From: Limnomonas spitsbergensis
Lineage: Eukaryota > Chlorophyta > Chlorophyceae > Chlamydomonadales
Length of the DNA: 64,000 bases
Direction of reading: 5' to 3'
Assembly (NCBI GenBank): GCA_037349105.1
Contig: JAYJMM010000089.1
Coordinates: 868,001 to 932,000, forward strand
This document shows, piece by piece, positions 45,807 to 56,900 of this stretch (within the stretch, counting starts at the first letter, position 1; every line of letters starts with the position of its first letter). A program made the position numbers and the translations under genes. The notes under the pieces are model-generated. The model made no database searches and had not been told where the DNA came from. It saw only the letters and a list, made by a program, of their open reading frames with translations.

Positions 45807-47265
45807 GGTATCAGTAGATGCATTGAATATTGCCAGATTTCAGGATTATAAGGTTTGATATGGATTTCAGAGGGGATACTAAGCTAACTCTTCCATTTTT
45901 GTTGCATTTCAGACAATTTCAGTTTGGGGGCCCTTTCCCCTTACTTTCCCTCCGCGCACGCCGCTTACGGCAGGCATTTAGGGCCTGGTATCAGTAAATG
46001 CATTGAATGCTGCCAGATTTCAAGATTATAAGGTTTGATATGGATTTCAGAGGAGCTGCTAAGCTGACTCTGCCATTTTTGTTGCATTTCAGACAATTTC
46101 AGTTTGGGGGCTCTTTCCCCTTACTTTCCCTCCGCGCACCCCGCTTACGGCAGGCATTTAGGGCCTGGTATCAGTAGATGCATTGAATGCTGCCAGATTT
46201 CAAGATTGTAAGGCCAATGACGTTAAACCTCTTGGCCCTGCTTAAAAAGGCTCGGCCGCATGCGCGCCGAAGTGAAGGGTTGGTAGGAACGAAAAACGAA
46301 CAAAAGGGGGCAGGGAAAAAAAGGATGTGAAGTGGGAAATAAAGTGAAGGGAGGGCTGTTGGGCGGTGAGACTGAGGCTAAGGCTATGAGACTGGGTCTA
46401 ATTCTGCCATTTTGTTGCATTTCAGACAATTTCAGTTTGGAGCCCTTTCCCCTTACTTTCCCTCCGCGCACCCCGCTTACGGCTGACTTTTAGGGCCTGG
46501 TATCAGTAGATGCATTCAATGTTGCCAGAATTCAAGATTATAAGGTTTGATATGGATTTCAGAGGGGCTGCTAAGCTGACTCTGCCATTTTTGTTGCATT
46601 TCAGAAAATTTCAGTTTTGGGGCTCTTTCCCCTTACTTTCCCTCCGCGCACCCCGCTTACGGCAGGCCTTTAGGGCCTGGTATCAGTAGATGCATTGAAT
46701 GTTGCCAGATTGCAAGATTATAAGGTTTGATATGGATTTCAGAGGAGCTGCTAAGCCGACTCTGCCATTTTTGTTGCATTTCAGACAATTTCAGTTTGGG
46801 GGCTCTTTCCCCTTACTTTCCCTCCGCGCACCCCGCTTACGGCAGGCATTTAGGGCCTGGTATCAGTAAATGCATTGAATGCTGCCAGATTTCAAGATTA
46901 TAAGGTTTGATATGGATTTCAGAGGAGCTGCTAAGCTGACTCTGCCATTTTTGTTGCATTTCAGACAATTTCAGTTTGGGGGCTTTTTCCCCTTACTTTC
47001 CCTCCGCGCACCCCGCTTACGGCTGACTTTTAGGGCCTGGTATCAGTAAATGCATTGAATGCTGCCAGATTTCAAGATTATAAGGTTTGATATGGATTTC
47101 AGAGGAGCTGCTAAGCTGACTCTGCCATTTTTGTTGCATTTCAGACAATTTCAGTTTGGGGGCTCTTTCCCCTTACTTTCCCTCCGCGCACCCCGCTTAC
47201 GGCAGGCATTTAGGGCCTGGTATCAGTAGATGCATTGAATGCTGCCAGATTTCAAGATTGTAAGG
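45708..47265 (+). repeat. 180-bp satellite inside the KDZ element, with higher-order duplication
   Basis: Eight monomers of about 180 bp, starting near 45708, 45887, 46067, 46402, 46580, 46760, 46940 and 47120. Landmarks: gttgcatttcagacaatttc and ccgcgcaccccgcttacggc. A non-satellite block of about 190 bp (46212-46400) recurs after the last monomer (47265-47450), so a larger segment was itself duplicated. Confidence 0.92.
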
Positions 47266-47444
47266 CCAATGACGTTAAACCTCTTGGCCCTGCTTAAAAA
47301 GGCTCGGCCGCATGCGCGCCGAAGTGAAGGGTTGGTAGGAACGAAAAACGAACAAAAGGGGGCAGGGAAAAAAAGGATGTGAAGTGGGAAATAAAGTGAA
47401 GGGAGGGCTGTTGGGCGGTGAGACTGAGGCTAAGGCTATGAGAC

Positions 47445-47826
47445 TGGGTCTAAGGCTGTCGGGCTGTGAGACTGGGGCTAAGGCTATGAGACTGGGGCTA
47501 AGGCTTTCGGGCTGTGAGACTGGGGCTAAGGCTGTCGGGCTGTGAGACTGGGGCTAAGGCTGTCGGGTTGTGAGATTGGGGCTAAGGCTGTCGGGCTGTG
47601 AGACTGGGGCTAAGGCTGTTGGTCTGGGATACGGGGGCTAAGGGTGTTGGTTGTGAGACGGGGGCTAAGGCTGTTGGGCTGTGAGACGGGGGCTAAGGCT
47701 GTTGGGCTGTGAGACAGGGGCTAAGGCTGTCGGGCTGTGAGACTGGGGCTAGGGCTGGGAGACTGGGGCTAAGGCTGTCGGGCTGTGAGACTGGGGCTAA
47801 GGCTGTGAGACTGGGGCTAAGGCTGT
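47445..47826 (-). repeat. 28-bp minisatellite at the transposase 3' end
   Basis: Units around ggctaaggctgtcgggctgt (27-30 bp, about 14 copies). The transposase frame runs into the first units before it stops. Confidence 0.9.
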
Positions 47827-50533
47827 GGATCTGAAACTCGCTGAACTCTGCATTGGTATCAATGCCTTCTGCCTGCAGCTTTGCATCCTCAACTGCAATG
47901 CTAGTATCATCTTGACAAGGGTCCGATCCAGCCATCCCAGCCTCTTCCCCTGGACTATTAGATCAGGCAATTCCTCCTCGCACCGCTCCAAATTAGAAAC
48001 GCTAAGGTGGTACTGCTTCCCATAATATAGCTGGCTCCCACCACACCCAGCTGCATCCCATGGGGCATTCCCACTCTTACGCATTTGCTTCACCTCTCCA
48101 TCTCGTAGCTGCACCTCAACTATACCCTGAGTGGTCCCTACACACTGCCACACATACATCTCTTGCAAAGTGTTCATCATCTGGGACCTTTTCCTATCCG
48201 CCCGCTTCATCATTGTCTTGCCCGCCTTGCTTGAGGCATCCTCATGCTCCCGCTGAGAGCGCAGATTCTTGATCTCGTGTACAGCCGCCATCACTTGGCT
48301 TTGATAGCTGCAAGCACGGTAAGCAGGTAGGTAAGTATCCGGTTAGTGATAACTGAAGGCAAACAGGCAGGCAGAATGCATGCATGTAGATTCACCTGCT
48401 GATCTCCCTCTTCTTCAAGATCTTCAAGTTACGGCGGTACTCAGGGGAGTCGGGCAGCCAACGCTCGAGAGGACGAATGCTGTGAGCCATCTCTAGTGAT
48501 GCCAGCTGGTCGTTGACCTTCTTGTTCGCTTTCTCGCTGCTAGCTCTCGCCATCAAGGCCGCAGCGGAGGCAGAAGAGACAGCTGCTATCCTGGTGCCAG
48601 AAGAGACGAGGAGCTTATGACAATCCAGCAACCGCAGGAGCCGCACATAGTCCACCTGGATAGAATACATGAAATCTTGTTAAATTAAGTTGGGTGCCTT
48701 GCAGCTTCTTTCACTCTGAACTTGCCTGCCATGCATCGGGATGCTGAGCCACCGTAGATTGCTCAGGTACCGTGGACGACACAAAATGCTGCCGTGCTTG
48801 CTCGATGTCAGTGACACCAGCAGCAGCTGCAGCTGCCACAATCTCGTTTCTCTCAGTGGTGTACTGCCCTGCACAAAAATGGGGGTTTATGGACAAATCG
48901 GATGAAGAGCTCTTCGCTCCCACCTACCTTTAAGTTTGAGCGTGTGGTTGTACCGTCTGATCAACAAATCCACAAGAGTCCACAACTTCTCCCTAGAGAT
49001 GAGAGCCAAGGCTGCCTCTATGAAGTCACGGCGGTGCGCATACGTCATGTAGCGGACGAGGCTTGATAACGGCTGTGAAATAAAGAAAAGTTATACAGCG
49101 CCATAAGCTGCAGCTGTAGGTGGGGCTGCAGCTGTCGGTGGGGCTGCAGCTGTTGGCGGGGCTGCAGCTGTAGGCGGGGCTGCCACAAAGCTGTTCAGGT
49201 TTAGCTGTTGATTTCCATGCAGGTCCCGAACCTCAGCATTTGCGGCACCGTAGAAGGAATTTATGCGTGGTTCCAAGTCCCTAGTTGACATACCGCAGTT
49301 TTTGAAGTGATTGACCTTAGTGACAGCATCAGAGGCAAGCGACCTGACGTAGTCACCATCCTTGGGATCTGCATGGAAAACAGGATTTAAAACATGAACT
49401 GAACAGAGGTACGACAGTAAAATATCGAACCTTCCGGATGCGCACAGCAGATGGGGCAGTGACAGAAAGGACCTTGGTCTGTCTCAATCCCCAGGTTGCG
49501 CAGCGAATCCAAGTCAACCATAACAGCGAAATATTGGCGCTTTTTTAGTAGGGATTTGTTTCTCAAAGCTGTAAGGTAGGGCTATAGAAGAGACAGAGTC
49601 ATAGGAAGAGTCAAAAGAGAGAGATCTCAAATCGCTAACTATTTTATCCGGACTAAAGATAAAGTGCGGATAAAATGGTTGAGTGAAAGCTGTCTGACTG
49701 GATGGGTCTGTCTGGATAGTCCTGCTCGTTCCAAAATTGCTGCACATGGTGAAGGCCCTGAAGGAACCCTGTAAATAGGCATTGAGCAAGCAGGTGAGCA
49801 ACACCATGCATACTAGTGTTTGAGGTGTGGTCCTATTCAGCATACCTGTGGCAGAGAGGCCCTCTGAGATTCCCAGCTGCTCATACAGTTGAAGAAGCCT
49901 CAGGTCGTACCACGTGGACGGCGCGCTTGGACTGCTGGGAAAGCAGCCCAGCACTGAGGGGCATGGAGTGAATCTCTGCTGGCAGCATGCGCACTGCCAC
50001 TCAGGGATGTTGAGGCTGCCAGAGCAGGTAAGGCTGAAGTATCTAACAGGCATGGGGGGCTGAGGGTAGAAGTCGTCCTCAGCTGGGCTCTGGCTGGCTC
50101 CTGCAGGCTGATCACGTGATGTTGGACACTTGTGCAGCTGCCAAGCTGTGTCCAGTCTCCCCTGAAGCAGGCGAAGTTGCTGCTTCTGGTCGATGTCGAA
50201 GAAATGCGAAGCAAGTGGCTGGTTCTGTGCGTAGGTGTCCTGTAGCCCTCTCTGCCCTTGCCGAAACCGCGCATCTCGCCTACGTTGCCTCTCAGTCCAG
50301 TCTGTGTGACTGGAGGAAGGGCCATCGCCAGGTTCGTAGGCGTCCGCATCACCGCCACTGATGTCATCGTCAACGCCAAGCACTCCAGGCTTTGATGTAC
50401 GCCTGCTACGGGTCGGGGCCTTACTATTTGGTCTCAGAAACTTGTGCTCCGGTATCGAGGGAAGCGGCTGCTTGTCCGAGGAACTGGGGGCAGTCACTTT
50501 ACCGCGTGCGCGTTTGAGCTTAAATGGATCCAT
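47797..50533 (-). CDS. KDZ-family transposase with cysteine cluster; catalytic core not found
   Basis: Exons: 49846-50533, from 49768 down (end uncertain), 49431-49539, from 49368 down, 48928-49072, 48726-48868, 48396-48655, and 48307 down to the stop near 47797. Most junctions agree in phase. N-terminal part: FFDIDQKQQLRLLQGRLDTAW, then the Cys-rich motif WQCACCQQRF, TWYDLRLLQLYEQLGISEGL, and a second Cys set FCHCPICCAHPEG. C-terminal part: RYMTYAHRRDFIEAALALIS, QYTTERNEIVAAA, LERWLPDSPEYRRNLKIL and CEEELPDLIVQGKRLGWLD. These fit the two flanks of KDZ transposases. The 300-400 residue RNase H-like core that should lie between 49250 and 49072 is missing, replaced by a short Ala/Pro repeat. 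It is probably an internally deleted, non-autonomous copy. One intron (48725-48656) starts with GC. No TET/JBP gene is seen. Confidence 0.75.
49105..49190 (-). repeat. 24-bp repeat at the transposase deletion site
   Basis: Four units containing gctgcagctgtNggNggg, coding PPTAAA on the minus strand, exactly where the catalytic region would be expected. Confidence 0.85.
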
Positions 50534-50539
50534 GTAAAT

Positions 50540-50677
50540 TATTTAAACATGTTGGTTAGAATTATGCTATACAATTCGCAGCGTAAGAGTCGATATGCAA
50601 TATGACAGAACACCCCCCTTTTTGGTACAGAATCCCCCCCCCCTTTTGGTATGGAAAAGTTACGGGAGACCTGACTG
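50540..50677 (-). repeat. KDZ element right inverted terminal repeat
   Basis: Partner of 44166-44300. Its inner edge stops within 10 bases of the transposase ATG at 50533. Confidence 0.93.
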
Positions 50678-50941
50678 CCTCCTTCGATTTCCAAGCTATT
50701 AAACACATCTTGCGCTAGTGCCCTACCCAACTCTTCGCGTTGCAATCTTGGCGCAGACGCGACTCGTTTCGAATCAGGAAAAAGAGCTTTTGCAGAGCGA
50801 TGGGGATTTGGTGAGCAGCTTGACTGGGAAAGCATTGGAGTGAGAGCACCACGACAGTGTTAAGAACGCGGATAGGGCAATTGTTCTACCACTGGTACCA
50901 AGGGCGGTAGCGCAGTTCTAAACGAGCCTGTTCGGCTCCCT
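50678..50941. promoter_or_regulatory. Short upstream region of the kinase gene, next to the KDZ insertion
   Basis: Only 264 bases separate the transposon's right end (with its target duplication) from the first kinase ATG. The insertion therefore lies in or just upstream of the kinase promoter. No clear TATA box is visible. Confidence 0.4.
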
Positions 50942-53900
50942 ATGCTGATGGCATCGCCCATGTGCACTCTCCTTTGTCGCAGCGCGAGCAAGCCCGATCA
51001 TAAGTATGCGGCCAACAATGTAGATGGCAAGGTGAGTTTGCTGCAGAGTCTGAGCCTCCGTCGAGACTGAATGGGAGAGGAGCTCTCAATGGGGCGTAAT
51101 GGATGCGAATCTGGGTGTGAAGAAATCGCCACGCCCAACACTCTCTGGATATGCAGCGTTTGGTTCGGTACACGCTGGTCTGACTTCCGTCAAGACTGGC
51201 TTGGCATGCTGTGCCCCCTTGTCTCTGCTGCTTCCCTGTCACATCCCCTGCCACATCGCAACTCCGTCCTACATTTACCTGGCATGCTCGGGCCTCGCTC
51301 ACGCGTGTGATTTGGCTCCATAATGCTTCCTATCTACCGCCCATGCTGTTTGAGACGGGAATAATTTAATTTTCTGCTTGCTTGTCACACAGGGGACCAA
51401 CATGATGTTGGATAGCCCAGCCAAGAAGTCTGCAGGCCCCCTGGCCGATGCACCCCTTGCCGAAGCCCCCATTGCCATGGACAGCAAGATGGTAGTTGCA
51501 AGCGCAAAAGTTTCGTCCTGCGACGATACCGCTGCCACAATCAACCAGGAGGTGCCGGTGGAGGAGGTGCACGAGCTGGTGGGGAATCTGCTGCCCTGCG
51601 CGATGCCCCCGACAGAGCTCATTGGCAACCTGATCGACCCCGTATCAGGTGGACGCTGTTCGAATCCTCATCTTCACAGTAAAAGCGTCACATCTCCACT
51701 GGCGCCTCATCGTTTTGCATGTGCTTTCTTCGGAAGTTAAGAGTGACGCTGTGTGTCACGATTTGTCATGAACAGATTCCGCGCATACGAGAGCAAATCT
51801 GCGGATCCCCCCTCCCCCCCCCACCTCCTTGCACTGCCTCATGGATCGAAAGACTGTTTCCCCCAAAGACCCACACGCTTGTACATAGGCTTGTACACAG
51901 GAAGACTGCTGCTTGTAGTACATGCACTTGCCAGTCTTGCTTTAGGTGCGCACCAGACCACCTTGGCCAGGCATGGGAGCATGGGGGCATGGCTGATGCT
52001 GTTGCATCTGCAGAGGCTGCTGGTCAGCGACCACTGGGTCAATGAGGGCATGGTAGCACGATACGGCATGATACAGCGCAATACGGCACAGGTTCTGCCG
52101 GATTGTGTCACCATTAATGAGGGCATGGTACCACGATACGGCGCAAAACGGCACAGGTTCTGCCGGACCCATGTTCTGCCGGATTGCGCTACCATGAATG
52201 AGGGGGCGAAATCTAATCTGTGGCCTACCGCTGGTGGCCCAAGCCGTTCGCTGTGAAGAAACTGTCATTGATTCAATGATGTTTGGCACTTCCGTAGAAA
52301 GTGTTGGAGTGCAGTCGAACGAATGACTTTTTATGAAATGCACCCTACCACACCCCAACCTCCAGAACTTAACACACACGAAGTTCTATATCTGTGGCCT
52401 CCCGTACAAGGTGCACTACCTTGGTCCCCTTCCTTCCCACACTCCAACCATCACGCAACATTAACATCAGCCCCCCCCTCTTCTACTCCCTTAGAGCCTG
52501 CCTGTGGCCTCCCGTACAAGGTGCACTACCTGTGCCCCCTTCCCTTCCACACCTTCAACCCACACTAATATTAACATCATCAGCCCCCCCCCCTCTTCTA
52601 CTCCCTTAGGGCCTGCCTGTGGCCACCCTTACAAGGTGCACTACCTGTGCCCCCTTCCCTTCCACACCTTCAACCCACACTAATATTAACATCATCAGCC
52701 CCCCCCCCCCCCCTCTTCTACTCCCTTAGGGCCTGCCTGTGGCCACCCTTACAAGGTGCACTACCTGGGCCCCCATCCCTCCCACAACTGCATTAATATT
52801 AGCTGCCACAACTGTATTAACTTTCCCTCCCTCACAATATTAACATCAGCACCCCCCCCCCTCCTTTGCTCCCCCAGGACCTGCCTGTGGCCTGCCGTAC
52901 AAGGTGCACTACCTGGGCCCCCCCAGGCCGCCCTGCGAGGCCCAGCGACTGGCCACCACCCGCGCCCTAGGCAGGCTGGATGACCCGAATGAAGACCCGG
53001 AGATTGTCAAGTGAGTATGTGAGCATATGTTAGAAAGGCCCCTGTAAGCCAGTGAGTAGGGTGTGGGTTGGCTGGATGACCCGAAGGAAGACCCAGAGAT
53101 TGTCAAGTGAGTGCTGGCACCTCATAGGACTGGTAGCGATCTAGAAGTATGTGAGCATGTGTTAGAAAGGCCCCTGTAAGCCAGTGAGTAGGGTGTGGGT
53201 TGGCTGGATGACCCGAGGGAAGACCCGGATATTGTCAAGTGAGTGCTGGCACCTCATAGGACTGGTAGCGATCTAGAAGTATGTGAGCATATGTTAGAAA
53301 GGCCCCCCTGTAAGCCAGTGAGTAGGGTGTGGGTTGGCTGGATGACCCGAAGGAAGACCCAGAGATTGTCAAGTGAGTGCTGGCACCTCATAGGACTGGT
53401 AGCGATCTAGAAGTATGTGAGCACGTCCCCTGATCTTGCCTGCTGCCCCCTCTCCAACCGCCCCCGCCCGTACTAACCCCGTTTTCCCCTCCACCCCTCC
53501 CGCAGCATCCTTCAGTTGTGTAGCAGCATCTTCCAAGCGCCGGCGAGCCTGTGCGCCCTGTTCGACGAGCAGCGTGTGTTCATCTCGGAGCAAGACGGCA
53601 ATGTCATCCCACGCGGTGAGGGCGACGGGCTGGGGATGAGGGATGGGCTAGTTATGGCGGCGGAGGAAGGAGGGATGAGCTGGCAACCTTACGTGACCTG
53701 TTTGACCAGCACACTTTCCCACACTTTCCACACTGTATTCACACCTCCTCCAGGCGAGTTCCCCTGGCGCTGGACGCTGTGCGGCTGGTCGCTGGCCTTC
53801 AAGAACCCGCAGATCCTGGTCATCCCCGACACGCACGAGGACGCGCGCTTTGCGCAGAACCTCAAAGTCACCAAGCCGCCGCACGTGCGCTTCTACTGTG

Positions 53901-56900
53901 GCGCGCCGCTGGTAGCCAGCAACGGGCACCGCCTGGGGACGCTCTGCTTTGCGGACGTGAAGCCGCGTACATGGGATGCAGGTGGGTGAAGGGTGAAAAG
54001 TTTTGACCAGGTGCATGGCTTAGACCAGGTGCTTGGTTTAGACCAGGTGCATGGCTTAGACCAGGTGCATGGTTTAGACCAGGTGCATGGTTTAGACCAG
54101 GTGCATGGTTTAGACCAGGTGCATGGCTTAGACCAGGTGCATGGCTTAGACCAGGTGCATGGTTTAGACCAGGTGCATGGTTTAGACCAGGTGCATGGCT
54201 TAGACCAGGTGCATGGTTTAGACCAGGTGCATGGTTAGGCCAGGTGCATGGTTTAGACCAGGTGCATGGCTTAGACCAGGTGCTTGGTTTAGACCAGGTG
54301 CATGGTTTAGACCAGGTGCATGGTTTAGACCAGGTGCATGGTTTAGACCAGGTGCATGGTTTAGACCAGGTGCATGGTTTAGACCAGGTGCATGGTTTAG
54401 ACCAGGTGCATGGCTTAGACCAGGTGCATGGTTTAGACCAGGTGCATGGTTTAGACCAGGTGCATGGTTTAGACCAGGTGCATGGTTTAGACCAGGTGCA
54501 TGGTTTAGACCAGGTGCATGGCGTAGACCAGGTGCATGGTTTAGACCAGGTGCATGGTTTAGACCAGGTGCATGGTTTAGACCAGGTGCATGGTTTAGAC
54601 CAGGTGCATGGTTTAGACCAGGTGCATGGTTTAGACCAGGTGCATGGTTTAGACCAGGTGCATGGTTTAGACCAGGTGCATGGCTTAGACCAGGTGCATG
54701 GTTTAGACCAGGTGCATGGTTTATACCAGGTGCATGGTTTATACCAGGTGCATGGTTTAGACCAGGTGCATGGTTTATACCAGGTGCATGGTTTATACCA
54801 GGTGCATGGTTTAGACCAGGTGCATGGCTTAGACCAGGTGCATGGCTTAGACCAGGTGCATGGTTTAGACCAGGTGCATGGTTTAGACCAGGTGCATGGT
54901 TTAGACCAGGTGCATGGTTTAGACCAGGTGCATGGTTTAGACCAGGTGCTTGGTTTATACCAGGTGCATGGTTTAGACCAGGTGCATGGTTTAGACCAGG
55001 TGCATGGTTTAGACCAGGTGCATGGCTTAGACCAGGTGCATGACTTAGACCAGGTGCATGGTTTAGACCAGGTGCGTGGCTTAGACCAGGTGCATGGCTT
55101 AGACCAGGTACATGGTTTAGACCAGGTGCATGGCTTAGACCAGGTGCATGGTTTAGACCAGGTGCATGGTTTAGACCAGGTGCATGGTTTAGACCAGGTG
55201 CATGGTTTAGACCAGGTGCATGGCTTAGACCAGGTGCATGGCTTAGACCAGGTGCATGGCTTAGACCAGGTGCATGGTTTAGACCAGGTGCATGGTTTAG
55301 ACCAGGTGCATGGTTTAGACCAGGTGCATGGTTTAGACCAGGTGCTTGGTTTAGACCAGGTGCATGGTTTAGACCAGGTGCATGGTTTAGACCAGGTGCA
55401 TGGTTTAGACCAGGTGCATGGTTTAGACCAGGTGCATGGTTTAGACCAGGTGCATGGCTTAGACCAGGTGCATGGTTTAGACCAGGTGCATGGTTTAGAC
55501 CAGGTGCATGGCTTAGACCAGGTGCATGGTTTAGACCAGGTGCATGGTTTAGACCAGGTGCATGGTTTAGACCAGGTGCATGGTTTAGACCAGGTGCATG
55601 GTTTAGACCAGGTGCATGGTTTAGACCAGGTGCATGGTTTAGACCAGGTGCATGGCTTAGACCAGGTGCATGGTTTAGACCAGGTGCATGGTTAGGCCAG
55701 GTGCATGGTTTAGACCAGGTGCATGGCTTAGACCAGGTGCTTGGTTTAGACCAGGTGCATGGTTTAGACCAGGTGCATGGTTTAGACCAGGTGCATGGTT
55801 TAGACCAGGTGCATGGTTTAGACCAGGTGCATGGTTTAGACCAGGTGCATGGTTTAGACCAGGTGCATGGCTTAGACCAGGTGCATGGTTTAGACCAGGT
55901 GCATGGTTTAGACCAGGTGCAAGGTTTAGACCAGGTGCATGGTTTAGACCAGGTGCATGGTTTAGACCAGGTGCATGGCGTAGACCAGGTGCATGGTTTA
56001 GACCAGGTGCATGGTTTAGACCAGGTGCATGGTTTAGACCAGGTGCATGGTTTAGACCAGGTGCATGGTTTAGACCAGGTGCATGGTTTAGACCAGGTGC
56101 ATGGTTTAGACCAGGTGCATGGTTTAGACCAGGTGCATGGCTTAGACCAGGTGCATGGTTTAGACCAGGTGCATGGTTTATACCAGGTGCATGGTTTATA
56201 CCAGGTGCATGGTTTAGACCAGGTGCATGGTTTATACCAGGTGCATGGTTTAGACCAGGTGCATGGCTTAGACCAGGTGCATGGCTTAGACCAGGTGCAT
56301 GGTTTAGACCAGGTGCATGGTTTAGACCAGGTGCATGGTTTAGACCAGGTGCATGGTTTAGACCAGGTGCTTGGTTTAAACCAGGTGCTTGGTTTATACC
56401 AGGTGCATGGCTTAGACCAGGTGCATGGTTTAGACCAGGTGCATGGTTTAGACCAGGTGCATGGCTTAGACCAGGTGCATGACTTAGACCAGGTGCATGG
56501 TTTAGACCAGGTGCGTGGCTTAGACCAGGTGCATGGCTTAGACCAGGTACATGGTTTAGACCAGGTGCATGGCTTAGACCAGGTGCATGGTTTAGACCAG
56601 GTGCATGGTTTAGACCAGGTGCATGGTTTAGACCAGGTGCATGGTTTAGACCAGGTGCATGGCTTAGACCAGGTGCATGGCTTAGACCAGGTGCATGGCT
56701 TAGACCAGGTGCATGGTTTAGACCAGGTGCATGGTTTAGACCAGGTGCATGGTTTAGACCAGGTGCATGGTTTAGACCAGGTGCTTGGTTTAGACCAGGT
56801 GCATGGTTTAGACCAGGTGCATGGTTTAGACCAGGTGCATGGTTTAGACCAGGTGCATGGTTTAGACCAGGTGCATGGTTTAGACCAGGTGCATGGCTTA

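Larger units (their letters stand above)
44166..50677. mobile_element. KDZ-type DNA transposon, 6512 bp, with inverted ends and 7-bp target duplication
   Basis: The left end 44166 onward and the right end (reverse complement from 50677) share about 130 bases with few indels, both starting cagtcaggtctcccgtaact. Each end carries two copies of taccaaaaggggggg. Immediately outside, CCTCCTT occurs at 44159-44165 and again at 50678-50684, a perfect 7-bp target duplication. Two convergent genes start just inside the ends (ATG at 44324 plus and 50533 minus), so the ends probably include both promoters. The minus-strand product is recognisable as a KDZ-family (Kyakuja-Dileera-Zisupton) transposase. 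The middle is satellite DNA. Confidence 0.93.

Noticed and set aside
44166..47830. CRISPR-like array (regular 180-bp and 28-bp repeats)
   Set aside because: Repeats are head-to-tail without unique spacers, in a eukaryotic transposon; no cas genes.
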